64,000 nucleotides of DNA, taken from contig NZ_JAAKDE010000019.1 in NCBI RefSeq assembly GCF_013664685.1, positions 31,334 through 95,333 on the forward strand, in the 5' to 3' direction. This DNA comes from Capillibacterium thermochitinicola (lineage in GTDB: Bacteria > Bacillota > UBA4882 > UBA10575). The notes below the pieces were generated by a model. The model did no database searches. It was given only the letters and a program-made list of their open reading frames with translations, and had not been told where the DNA came from. The position numbers and the translations under genes are program-made. Positions 55,055-64,000 of the stretch are shown piece by piece; the first letter of the stretch is position 1, and every line of letters starts with the position of its first letter.

Positions 55055-55829
55055 ATTTTTTATTGAACCTTCCGCCCTCCGCACCGAAGACGGGCGGCAA
55101 CAAGTGACGATTACCGGGGAGGATGCCCACCACCTGGGCCGTGTCCTCCGGGCGCAACCCGGGGACCGGATTAAGGCCACCGACGGACGGGGGAACCTTT
55201 ATGAAGTGGTATTGACTGTGGTGACGCCGGAAACGGTCCGGGGCGATGTGCTTGCCGTCGGCCCCGATCAAGCCGAGCCGGCGCTTAAAATCACCCTTTT
55301 CCAAAGTATTCTCAAAGGGGAGAAGATGGACTGGGTGCTCCAGAAGGGCACCGAGATTGGGATCACCGCTTTTGTTCCCTTTCTCTCGGCCCGGACCATC
55401 GCGCGGCCTGCTCCCAACCAGTATGCCAAGAAACAGGAACGCTGGCAGAATATTGTAACGGCCGCGGCCAAACAAAGCGGGCGCGGTTTGATCCCCAAGG
55501 TTTACCCGGTGACGCCATGGTCGGCCGTGCCGTCGATGTTGGCCGGCCAATTTACGCTGGTGGCGTGGGAGGGGGAGACAACCTGCTCCCTCCGGCAGGC
55601 CTTGTCCCAACGGGAACAACCGACTGCGGTGCAATTGGTCATCGGCCCGGAAGGCGGTTTCAGCCCGGAAGAGGTGGCCGTTTTGGTGGCTCAAGGAGCC
55701 CTTTCGGTTTCGCTGGGGCCGCGGATTTTACGGGCGGAGACCGCCGGACCCTTGGCCGCCGGCCTGCTGCTCTTCCACTACGGTGCGCTGGAACCGGCAC
55801 CTTCCACCTTGGCCAACAACGGTAGGTAG
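55047..55829 (+). CDS. rsmE: 16S rRNA m3U1498 methyltransferase
   Basis: 260 residues. SPOUT methyltransferase: N-terminal PUA-like HHLGRVLRAQPGDRI, LFQSILKGEKMDWVLQKGTEIGI, IGPEGGFSPEEV and LGPRILRAETA. It methylates U1498 of 16S rRNA. prmA-rsmE adjacency is common in Firmicutes near dnaK/dnaJ; those are not here. Its 3' end overlaps the convergent YqhG-like gene by 52 bp. Confidence 0.95.
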   Translation: MPKFFIEPSALRTEDGRQQVTITGEDAHHLGRVLRAQPGDRIKATDGRGNLYEVVLTVVTPETVRGDVLAVGPDQAEPALKITLFQSILKGEKMDWVLQKGTEIGITAFVPFLSARTIARPAPNQYAKKQERWQNIVTAAAKQSGRGLIPKVYPVTPWSAVPSMLAGQFTLVAWEGETTCSLRQALSQREQPTAVQLVIGPEGGFSPEEVAVLVAQGALSVSLGPRILRAETAGPLAAGLLLFHYGALEPAPSTLANNGR

Positions 55830-56698
55830 CGGAGGACGGTTTTTCTTTTCCGGCCCGTGGCCGGAAGCGTATACACCAGCTCCGGCAGGTATAAAAGCCC
55901 CACATTGACCAGGCGGACCAGGACACGCGGGCGGAACTTGTCATAAAGGTCAAGCGCGCGATTTTGAAAATCGGCGAAATCCCGCCGGTCTTCCTGGTAA
56001 TACTGGTAGAGGCAGGCGAGTTCCTCTTCGTAGCGGGTACGGGCGTCGTCGACCCAGCGCCGATCTTTGGTGGCTACCAGCTTTTCCAGGTAGCGGTGGA
56101 GGAGGGGAAAAGCTTCTTCCAGGGAGCAGCCGGGCTTTTCTACTGCCGTAGCGGGAACGCCCGGGACAGCTTCCGCCTCGTTTAAGAAGCGGAGAAAATC
56201 CGGTGTGATTGTGCCACTTGTCATATCCAACCCCAGACTCACCAGTTCCTCATGGAGCTCGTCGGTCTGGTAGGAGAGGGTATAGTGGGCCAGCAAATAG
56301 GGGCGGGCTTGGACGGTTGGGGCCGGCAGCGGAAACAATCTCTTGAGCTCGGGACAGAGCTGTCCGAGGGCGGCCTCCGTCTCGGCCGGTGTCCGCTCGT
56401 ATTTAAAAGAATGCAGGGTGTAGTTTCCCCGTTCTTTAAGTCCGTCGATGAACCAGCTCAGCCGGAAGCTTCCGGGGATGACCAGTTCAGAACCGGGGTA
56501 GTTTGCACTGGCCTCGGGCGTGAAAACCAGATTCAAAGTCTGTTTCTCCAGCCGCGCCGGCGTAAAAAACATGGGCGGGATTTCCACGGTGACTTCCGCG
56601 ATCAACAAATCATCATCCACCTGGCGGTAGCTGGCACCGGAAACCCGCAAGGTTTCAATGATAAAGTCTTTGATCTCTTCCGGCGAGTGGGTGGCCAC
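55778..56698 (-). CDS. YqhG-like protein, partner of the SNF2 helicase
   Basis: 306 residues from the GTG at 56698 behind GGAGGTG. N-terminal alpha-beta region (FIIETLRVSGASYRQVDDDLLIAEVTVEIP, PGSELVIPGSFRLSWFIDGLKERG) and a long helical middle with acidic and basic patches (EELACLYQYYQEDRRDFADFQ). Its place directly after the SNF2 gene recalls B. subtilis yqhH-yqhG; sequence identity to YqhG was not tested. Function unknown. Confidence 0.55.
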   Translation of the reverse strand: MATHSPEEIKDFIIETLRVSGASYRQVDDDLLIAEVTVEIPPMFFTPARLEKQTLNLVFTPEASANYPGSELVIPGSFRLSWFIDGLKERGNYTLHSFKYERTPAETEAALGQLCPELKRLFPLPAPTVQARPYLLAHYTLSYQTDELHEELVSLGLDMTSGTITPDFLRFLNEAEAVPGVPATAVEKPGCSLEEAFPLLHRYLEKLVATKDRRWVDDARTRYEEELACLYQYYQEDRRDFADFQNRALDLYDKFRPRVLVRLVNVGLLYLPELVYTLPATGRKRKTVLRYLPLLAKVEGAGSSAP

Positions 56699-56803
56699 CG
56701 AATCACCTCCGTTTGCTTTTTTCGTCCTCATTTCCTTGTCCCCATTTTGTTCTGTGGGTGTGTGTGGTAGCCTACGAGTGCAACTATATTTTCTCCCTCC
56801 AGC

Positions 56804-58588
56804 TTAGCCTTGAGCTTCTACAGCCCGGCCTTGCTCCTCAGCGGGCACTGTAAGCAGGTCATCGATGCTTAACCGTCCCGGCTGGTTTAGCCCGGCCAGG
56901 ATTTCATCGCCCAACCGCTCCAGGTTCCGGCTAAGCTCTCTTTCGTCTTCCGCGGCGACCAAAGCCCCCATGACGCGGGACTCAAAAGATTTTTCCCTGG
57001 TAAAGTAGTTGACGATCCTTTCCGTATCCCCGATTACCATCTCAAAGAGGCGGATCTTCTCCAGTAATAATTTGAGCAGGTGTTCCTCGATGGTCCCCCG
57101 GGTGACCAGGTTGTAGATGTAGACCTCCCGGGTCTGGCCCAACCGGTGAATACGGCCGATCCGTTGCTCCAACCGCATGGGGTTCCAAGGGAGATCGTAA
57201 TTGATCATGGTCCGGCAAAATTGCAGGTTTACGCCCTCGCCTCCCGATTCGGTACAGATGAGGACCCGGTGCGCCGGATCCCGGCGGAACCGGCCGATCG
57301 TAAAATCCTTTTTGCTGGCCGACATTGACCCGTCGAAGGTTAAGGCTTGGATGCCGTTGCGCTTCAGACGGGCGTGGATATAACGCTGGGTGGCCAGAAA
57401 CTCGGTAAAGATAATCACCTTTTCCTCGCCGGTTTGACGCAGGATCTCTTCCACCAGGTTCATCTTGGAGTTCTCCTTCAACTGCCTGCCCAGTTCCATC
57501 AGGGCGACAATTTTCTCCGCGTCTTCAACACCGGCCTTTTGCGCCAGATTAAACAGGGTGGTGACGGCCGCGAAGGAACTGGAACAAACCTCCCGTTGAA
57601 GGGTGATCAGGGTCAATGGGTTGACATTCGCCCGTTCCCCTTTCCGGTATTCGGCTTTGACAAAAGCGGTTACTCTTTGGTATAATTCCTGTTCGGCCGG
57701 GGACGGGGCCAGCGGCATGGTCGCCACTTTGCGCGGGGGCAACGTGATCTGCGGCCCCCGTTTATTCCGGATCATTACGCGGCTGAGTAACGAACGCAAC
57801 TCTTCCGGATTTTTCGCCGTGCGCTTGTCGGCGACAAAATTCCGTTTAAACTGGCGGTAACTGCCCAGTTGTCCCGGGCGGAGCAGGGAGATGAGGTTAA
57901 AGAGTTCTTTCAGGTCATTTTGCAGGGGTGTCGCCGTCAGTAAGAGGAAGAATTTCTTTCGGATGCGACTCACCAACTGCCAGTTCTTGGTGGTCGGATT
58001 CTTCAGTTTATGGGCTTCATCGACGACCAATAGATCATAATAGAGGTTTTCAATCACCTTCCGGTTTTTCTCCTGTTTGGCCAGATCCAGGGAGGCGATG
58101 ACCAGATCGTACCGTTCCCAGTCGAAATCACCCTTGGCCAGGACCGGATAGAGGGCGAACTTTTGGGAGAGCTCCGCCGCCCACTGCCGGCAGAGGGAGG
58201 CCGGGGTCAGGATGAGAATCTTTTTGGCCAGACCGCGGAGGATGTATTCTTTAATGATCATGCCCGCTTCGATTGTCTTTCCTAACCCCACTTCATCAGC
58301 GAGGATCGCCCGCCCCCGGAGTTCGCCGATGACCCGCTTAACGGTGGCTTGCTGGTGGGGGTAGGGGACCAGTCCAACTTGACGCCAGCGTTCCTGAAGA
58401 TGGGGAAAGATGAGCAGTTGGTCGTCAAAACCGGTAAAAAGCGAAAGTTCAGCGGCCCGGACCCGTAGCCGGAAAGCCGCCCAGGAGTCCCACTCTTGAC
58501 GGTGAATTCCTTTGATAATTTCCGCCGGATCCGTCAAAAATTCAAGCTGGGGAGTGAACTCCCGCTCCGTGGTTAAGAATGATTTCAT
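56804..58588 (-). CDS. SNF2-family DNA/RNA helicase-like ATPase
   Basis: 594 residues; ATG at 58588 is favoured by AGGAGG. Motif I ILADEVGLGKTIEAGMI, Ia ILTPASLCRQW, II VVDEAHKLKN, III LLTATPLQN, IV-VI region FTEFLATQRYIHARL, GGEGVNLQFC, IGRIHRLGQTREVYIYNLV. Typical of RapA/HepA-like SNF2 proteins and B. subtilis YqhH. It uses ATP to move on DNA or remodel nucleic-acid-bound protein; the target is unknown. The C-terminal tail past about residue 500 is unassigned. It leads a two-gene operon on the minus strand. Confidence 0.9.
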   Translation of the reverse strand: MKSFLTTEREFTPQLEFLTDPAEIIKGIHRQEWDSWAAFRLRVRAAELSLFTGFDDQLLIFPHLQERWRQVGLVPYPHQQATVKRVIGELRGRAILADEVGLGKTIEAGMIIKEYILRGLAKKILILTPASLCRQWAAELSQKFALYPVLAKGDFDWERYDLVIASLDLAKQEKNRKVIENLYYDLLVVDEAHKLKNPTTKNWQLVSRIRKKFFLLLTATPLQNDLKELFNLISLLRPGQLGSYRQFKRNFVADKRTAKNPEELRSLLSRVMIRNKRGPQITLPPRKVATMPLAPSPAEQELYQRVTAFVKAEYRKGERANVNPLTLITLQREVCSSSFAAVTTLFNLAQKAGVEDAEKIVALMELGRQLKENSKMNLVEEILRQTGEEKVIIFTEFLATQRYIHARLKRNGIQALTFDGSMSASKKDFTIGRFRRDPAHRVLICTESGGEGVNLQFCRTMINYDLPWNPMRLEQRIGRIHRLGQTREVYIYNLVTRGTIEEHLLKLLLEKIRLFEMVIGDTERIVNYFTREKSFESRVMGALVAAEDERELSRNLERLGDEILAGLNQPGRLSIDDLLTVPAEEQGRAVEAQG

Positions 58589-58748
58589 TTTCATCCTCCT
58601 GGTTCAACTTGTTGTTACCAATTGGCTGCGGATCAATTCTTCGTTGACAACGCTATTTATTCTGCCCAGGTTGGGCGGGAGGTATTAGTAGCGAAGGCCC
58701 CGAAGAAGTTTATGTCAACAACCAAATTACACAAAGGATGGATCATCG

Positions 58749-59759
58749 TTGCAGATAGGCGATCTTAAGCTGGCCAACCCGGTAGTGACCGCCCCGATGG
58801 CGGGCGTCACCGACCTGCCTTTTCGCCTCCTCCTGAAGGAGCAAGGGTGCGGCCTGGTCTGTGGCGAGATGGTAAGCGCCCAGGCCTTGGTTTACGGCAA
58901 CCGGAATACTTTAAACTTGTTGGCGACCGATCCCCGGGAGCGGCCGGTCAGTATCCAGCTTTTCGGCTCCGATCCGGAGACGATGGCCCGGGCGGCTGGG
59001 ATTCTTGCCACCTACCCGGTGGATGTGATTGATATCAATATGGGGTGTCCGGTACCGAAGGTCGTGAAAAACGGCGAAGGAGCGGCCCTCCTTAATGACC
59101 TGCCGCGGGCAGCGCGGATCGTCCGCGCCGTAGTGGCCGAGGTGGATTGTCCCGTCACCGTCAAAATGCGGCGGGGCTGGGCGCCCGGAGCGGAGGTCGC
59201 TCCGGAACTGGCCGTTCTTTGCGCCGAAGCCGGAGCGGCCGCCGTTGCGGTGCACGGACGCTTCCGCGACCAGTTTTATAGTGGCCAGGCCGATTGGGAC
59301 GTGATCAGAAAGGTGAAAACGGCGGTCAATATTCCGGTGATTGGAAACGGCGACATTTTTACGGCTGCCGATGCCCTGCGGATGCGGGCCGAGACCGGAT
59401 GTGACGGGGTGATGGTAGGCCGTGGGCTCCTCGGTAACCCCTGGTTGGTGCGGGAGACGGTGGCGGCGCTGACTGGTGCGCCGGTGCCCCCGCCACCATC
59501 CATCGAAGAGCGTTTCGCTTTCATCCGCCGTCACTTGTCGGCCCAGATCGCGTTCTGTGGCGAAGAACGGGGGGTCAAAGAAATGCGTAAGCACCTTACC
59601 TGGTACCTGAAGGGCTTTCCGGGGGCGGCCCGCGCCCGGCAACGGATTAACGAAGCCGTGAGCCTGGGCGAGCTTTTGGCTTTGCTTGATGCCTATGAGG
59701 AGGATTTGAAGAAGAATTTCCGCCCCAATTGCCCAGAAATTAGTCCTTCTTCATCTTGA
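58749..59759 (+). CDS. dusB: tRNA-dihydrouridine synthase
   Basis: 336 residues, TTG start 58749 behind AAAGGATGG. FMN-dependent Dus barrel: LANPVVTAPMAGVTDLPFRLLLKEQGCGLVCGEMVSAQAL, INMGCPVPKVVKNGEGAALL (active-site Cys in GCP), VHGRFRDQFYSG, GNGDIFTAADAL and GVMVGRGLLGNPW. It reduces specific uridines in tRNA. In many Firmicutes dusB precedes greA and lysS, as here. Confidence 0.94.
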   Translation: MQIGDLKLANPVVTAPMAGVTDLPFRLLLKEQGCGLVCGEMVSAQALVYGNRNTLNLLATDPRERPVSIQLFGSDPETMARAAGILATYPVDVIDINMGCPVPKVVKNGEGAALLNDLPRAARIVRAVVAEVDCPVTVKMRRGWAPGAEVAPELAVLCAEAGAAAVAVHGRFRDQFYSGQADWDVIRKVKTAVNIPVIGNGDIFTAADALRMRAETGCDGVMVGRGLLGNPWLVRETVAALTGAPVPPPPSIEERFAFIRRHLSAQIAFCGEERGVKEMRKHLTWYLKGFPGAARARQRINEAVSLGELLALLDAYEEDLKKNFRPNCPEISPSSS

Positions 59760-59784
59760 CACTGCCATTATGCTCGGGTATAAT
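59756..59784 (+). promoter_or_regulatory. Consensus sigma-A promoter of the greA leader, overlapping the dusB stop
   Basis: TTGACA (59756-59761), 17-bp spacer, TATAAT (59779-59784); start of transcription expected near 59791. Confidence 0.85.
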
Positions 59785-59790
59785 GTTGGT

Positions 59791-59875
59791 ACAAAAAATG
59801 GGCATTTTGCGGTTGCTCATCATCTTCCCTGTTGAACGGTCTTTCCTTAAAGGTTTTAAGGAAGCCTTTTTTTAC
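59791..59875 (+). ncRNA. Terminated greA leader RNA (possible small RNA)
   Basis: From the predicted start to the hairpin AAAGGTTT (59849-59856) / AAGCCTTT (59862-59869) with T residues to 59873 is about 85 bases, and greA begins 83 bases later. E. coli makes short GraL RNAs from the greA leader by the same kind of terminator; the similarity here is of arrangement only. Confidence 0.5.
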
Positions 59876-59957
59876 GGAATTTTATAGTCCCGCGTGTCGG
59901 CAAAGAAATCAAATTGGTCAAAAGTAGAAGTTGATCAATTAAAAGGGGATAAGCTAA

Positions 59958-60440
59958 ATGGAGGAGAAAGAAAAAGAAGTTATATTAACACTGGAAGGAC
60001 TAAATAAACTGGAAAAAGAGTTGGAATATTTAAAAACGGTCCGCCGGCGGGAGGTTGCCGAGCGGATCAAACAAGCCCTCGAGTTTGGGGATATCAGCGA
60101 AAACTCCGAGTACGAAGATGCCAAGAATGAACAGGGTTTTATCGAGGGGCGGATCCTGGCCATCGAAAAAATGCTCCGTAACGCCCGGGTCATCGATGAA
60201 CAGGATGTTACCCTTGATGAGGTGAGTGTCGGCTCCAAAGTCTCCTTGTTTGACCTGGAAACCGGTGAACAAGTGGAATACACGATCGTCGGTTCGACGG
60301 AGGCTGATCCGGCCCATTTTAAGATCTCCAATGAATCACCGGTGGGGAAAGCCCTGCTTGGCCGAAAAAGCGGTGAAGAGGTTGAAGTACGGGCGCCAGT
60401 AGGGACCCTTCGTTACCGGGTAACAGCGATCAGCAAATAA
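59958..60440 (+). CDS. greA: Transcript cleavage factor GreA
   Basis: 160 residues. The N-terminal coiled coil ([50 protein letters not shown]) has the acidic tip residues D and E in GDISENSEY. The C-terminal FKBP-like domain ends [20 protein letters not shown]. It rescues backtracked RNA polymerase. ATG at 59958 lies 8-10 bases after AAATGGA/GGAGG-type sequence. Confidence 0.96.
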   Translation: MEEKEKEVILTLEGLNKLEKELEYLKTVRRREVAERIKQALEFGDISENSEYEDAKNEQGFIEGRILAIEKMLRNARVIDEQDVTLDEVSVGSKVSLFDLETGEQVEYTIVGSTEADPAHFKISNESPVGKALLGRKSGEEVEVRAPVGTLRYRVTAISK

Positions 60441-60466
60441 ACTCGAAACAATGGCGCGTCACACGG

Positions 60467-60500
60467 AAAGGGAGGGGTTTGCCCCTCCCTTTGGTGTTTG
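60467..60500 (+). terminator. Hairpin between greA and lysS
   Basis: 11-bp stem AAAGGGAGGGG / CCCCTCCCTTT with a 4-base loop; the tail (TTGGTGTTTGG) is not a clean T-run, so it may be leaky. Confidence 0.65.
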
Positions 60501-60557
60501 GTATATAATATCCTTTAGAGTAGATTGACCAATTTGACTATGTCGAAAAGCTGATGA

Positions 60558-62063
<1,506 letters not shown>

Positions 62064-62402
62064 GCAGAAAATTAACAAAATAAAAACATTAACCTTTTCT
62101 TACGGTGAAAGAAGGATTTATTGGTAGTAAATAGAATAAATAAAGCGTTTGTATTCTTTTGCTCAGATTTGCTACTAAAAATTTCCCGTTTCGGAAGGAA
62201 TAACAGGCAATTTGGAGAATAAGAGAATTACATCCGCGAAGTGGTAAACAATCTCTTTCAGGATGTATTTCCAAGAAGGAACGTATACGCTTGTTTCCGA
62301 AACTCAGGAGGTGGTAAATGGGTAAATATACATAGGATGTGAATGTAATCTTTTATACCAAAACAATTAACTTATGAAACAATTACTTAGGAGGGGTTTG
62401 AT
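62064..62402. other. AT-rich leader region of porin 2
   Basis: 339 bp without a supported gene. It contains TACATCC (62228 region) and GGATGTA (62264 region), a possible hairpin, a CAGGAGGTGG site followed by a five-codon frame (ATG 62318, stop 62333), and the true AGGAGGGG site for porin 2. No consensus promoter could be assigned. It resembles the long leader of porin 1 in length and in having a spare strong ribosome-binding site. Confidence 0.4.
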
Positions 62403-63665
62403 TTGAAAAAGGCGTTAGTTTTAGCGCTTAGCGTTTTTATGGTTCTTGCTTTGGCAACCGCGGCTTTTGCGGCTGAGGTTTCCTACAGTGGTAAAGTCCA
62501 GGTTAAATGGGCTGGCGAAACTGATGTTGAGCCCGGCTTTGCAGCTGGCGATTTAGAAGCTGGGGTTACGATTGACTTCACAAAAGATTATGGTGATGGT
62601 GTTACCGCTGGGGTTACAACCAAAATTCAAGCCCACGGTGACTCGGTTAAAGAATTCGATTTTGACGGCGCTGGCTGGATTAAATTAGACTACGATATCC
62701 TTGCCGTAACTGCGAAGACCGAGATTGACGGAAACGCTGCTAATGATCTCGCTGCCGAGTGGGGTCTCGCTGGTGCTCCTGGTGTTCAAGTTGACGTGAC
62801 CGCAATCGATGGCTTGGCCATTACAGGCCTGATCAACGCTGGTCCTACATACAACTTCTTGACCAAAGCTGAGTACAGCGCAGATGCTCTTGCCTTGGGT
62901 GCTGGCTTCCAGAAACACGGTTTAGCGGATGATGCTTATATTGAGGCAGAATTAGATGAAGAAGGTGAAGTAGTATTCAAAAACACCGTTAAAGACGCTT
63001 TTGCCATCTGGGGTTCCTATGAAGTTATTGACGGCTTGACCATAGCTGGGGAGTTTGCCAGCCGGACTGAAAACTATAAAATCAAAAAAGAAGACGAAGA
63101 TAGATTCAAAAAGCCTGAAGCAATGAATGCGATCTTGGTTAAAGCCTCTTATGAGGGCGGCGGGTTGACTGTTGACGCTGCTTTCTTGAACCAGGATCTG
63201 GGCTTTGTTACTCAAAATGAGGACGATGCCGACGATTTCTTGGCAAGGGACTTCATGAAGCTCGGTGGGTTTGAGGGTAACGTGCTTTATGTCGATGCAT
63301 CCTACGCACTTACCGACGCTCTGAAAGTCAGCGGTGCTTTCGACTATGTCCTAAGTGCTAAGGTAGGGAAAGCAGATGTGCTTAAAAATTTCAAAGATTT
63401 GTTTGATGAAGACTTTGCTTTAAGCTACAAAGTAGCTGCCGATTATGACCTAACCGAGGAAATTGCCCTTGGTGCCTGGTATAAAGGATACGGCTATGCA
63501 AGCGAGTTCGGTGGAAAAGCCGTCTACACCTTTGCCGAAGGCGTCACTGGTACCCTCGAGGTTACCAATGGTAAAGGTCATAAAGTTATTGACGAAGACG
63601 CGGGCGAGCTTGTAGAACCTAAAGCTGTCACTAAATACTCGTTCGTTCTGTCTGCTGAATTCTAA
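62403..63665 (+). CDS. Outer-membrane beta-barrel protein, porin-like (porin 2)
   Basis: 420 residues, TTG start 62403 with AGGAGGGG. Signal peptide MKKALVLALSVFMVLALATAAFA, cleavage near residue 23. The mature part starts AEVSYSGKVQVKW, like the ANLDFSGKV of porin 1, and consists of alternating strands with acidic loops. It ends FVLSAEF, with terminal Phe. Lower codon bias toward GC than the neighbours: many GCT, GTT and GGT codons, typical of a highly expressed gene. A strong terminator follows. It may be a major outer-membrane protein. Confidence 0.72.
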   Translation: MKKALVLALSVFMVLALATAAFAAEVSYSGKVQVKWAGETDVEPGFAAGDLEAGVTIDFTKDYGDGVTAGVTTKIQAHGDSVKEFDFDGAGWIKLDYDILAVTAKTEIDGNAANDLAAEWGLAGAPGVQVDVTAIDGLAITGLINAGPTYNFLTKAEYSADALALGAGFQKHGLADDAYIEAELDEEGEVVFKNTVKDAFAIWGSYEVIDGLTIAGEFASRTENYKIKKEDEDRFKKPEAMNAILVKASYEGGGLTVDAAFLNQDLGFVTQNEDDADDFLARDFMKLGGFEGNVLYVDASYALTDALKVSGAFDYVLSAKVGKADVLKNFKDLFDEDFALSYKVAADYDLTEEIALGAWYKGYGYASEFGGKAVYTFAEGVTGTLEVTNGKGHKVIDEDAGELVEPKAVTKYSFVLSAEF

Positions 63666-63689
63666 TTACAAGACAGCAATAAAAGAGAT

Positions 63690-63726
63690 AAAAGACGCTC
63701 CTTTCCAGGAGCGTCTTTTATTTTTC
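63690..63726 (+). terminator. Intrinsic terminator after porin 2
   Basis: 13-bp stem AAAAGACGCTCCT / AGGAGCGTCTTTT, loop TTCC, followed by ATTTTT. Confidence 0.94.
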
Positions 63727-63858
63727 GAAATGTTCACATTAGGAATATGATTGCTTCTACTTATTTATCATAATCTAAAATGTTGATGTTCTTATGATTA
63801 TAATAATACAAGGCAAACTCAGTTTGTAATGTGGCGTTGTTAATTCCAAAATTTGATA

Positions 63859-63887
63859 TAGACAAAGCCGCAAAAATATGATAAGAT
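63859..63887 (+). promoter_or_regulatory. Promoter at the right edge
   Basis: TAGACA (63859-63864), 17-bp spacer, TAAGAT (63882-63887), pointing rightward into the leader noted next. Confidence 0.55.
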
Positions 63888-63894
63888 AAAATTC

Positions 63895-64000
63895 GCCTTC
63901 CGGGAGCGGAGGACAATCCTGGGAGGAGAGGAAACGACTGAACCCTGAAAACTAAACAGCCAAGACAGGTAAGAGAAGGTAAGGGCTTGTTGCTTTACAA
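63895..64000 (+). other. Possible rRNA-operon leader (boxA-like element)
   Basis: The sequence AACCCTGAAAACTAAACAG at about 63940-63958 resembles the boxA-like leader (TTTGAAAACT) that precedes rRNA genes in Firmicutes, but no rRNA sequence is in the window. If right, 16S rRNA would start just past the right edge. Confidence 0.35.

Overview
The window looks like chromosomal core DNA of a spore-forming member of the Bacillota (Firmicutes) that also has an outer membrane. Firmicute markers are the ctsR-mcsA-mcsB-clpC-disA-yacL-ispDF block, a tRNA-sensing T-box upstream of serA, a YlbF-family gene and a GIY-YIG/HhH uvrC of usual layout. Sporulation markers are spoIID-, yabP- and yyaC-like genes. 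Outer-membrane markers are two predicted porins with signal peptides and a terminal Phe (12763-13788, 62403-63665) and an Omp85/D15-like barrel protein (21543-22661). The exact lineage cannot be fixed from the window; diderm spore formers such as Limnochordia/Hydrogenispora-like bacteria, Halanaerobiales or Negativicutes are candidates by inference. Base composition is GC-rich in genes, start codons are often TTG or GTG, and most genes carry strong GGAGG-type ribosome-binding sites. No tRNA, complete rRNA, CRISPR array, insertion sequence or prophage gene was seen.

Layout. 1-5.1 kb: end of an RseP-type site-2 protease, an HD-GYP protein, asnA and asnS (ammonia-dependent asparagine synthesis and its tRNA ligase), and an SMP-30 family protein. 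5.1-8.8 kb (minus strand): a patatin-like lipase and the tldD/tldE protease pair. 9-12.4 kb: a second HD-GYP protein, a small CTG-start gene with its own promoter and terminator, and uvrC. 12.4-16.5 kb: porin 1, an orphan MsmX/UgpC-type sugar ABC ATPase, and an ROK sugar kinase. 16.4-19.7 kb: frameshifted yyaC, mazG, spoIID, yabP. 19.9-23.4 kb: a secreted metallopeptidase/beta-propeller protein, the Omp85-like barrel and a small exported protein. 23.4-27.7 kb: cheB, an HDOD protein, rho and a LysM-M23 peptidase.

27.8-37.7 kb: the CtsR stress operon with a visible CtsR operator, then disA (c-di-AMP synthase; radA, the usual neighbour, is absent), carD with tandem promoters, yacL, a small Xre-type regulator and an ispD-ispF fusion. 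37.7-41.6 kb: a TPP riboswitch followed by thiB-thiP-thiQ. 41.7-43.7 kb: a family-2 glycosidase-like protein that lacks both catalytic glutamates. 43.7-50.9 kb: T-box and serA, apt, a 30-residue membrane peptide, a B12/radical-SAM protein, a TrmN6-like methyltransferase and an intracellular subtilase.

50.9-64 kb: a DUF3307/SatD pair on the minus strand, a broken capA, ylbF-prmA-rsmE, a minus-strand SNF2 helicase with a YqhG-like partner, dusB, greA with a GraL-like terminated leader, lysS, porin 2, and at the right edge a promoter and box that look like the start of an rRNA leader. The most unusual items are the catalytically dead family-2 glycosidase, the secreted peptidase/barrel pair, the greA leader and the two broken genes (yyaC, capA).
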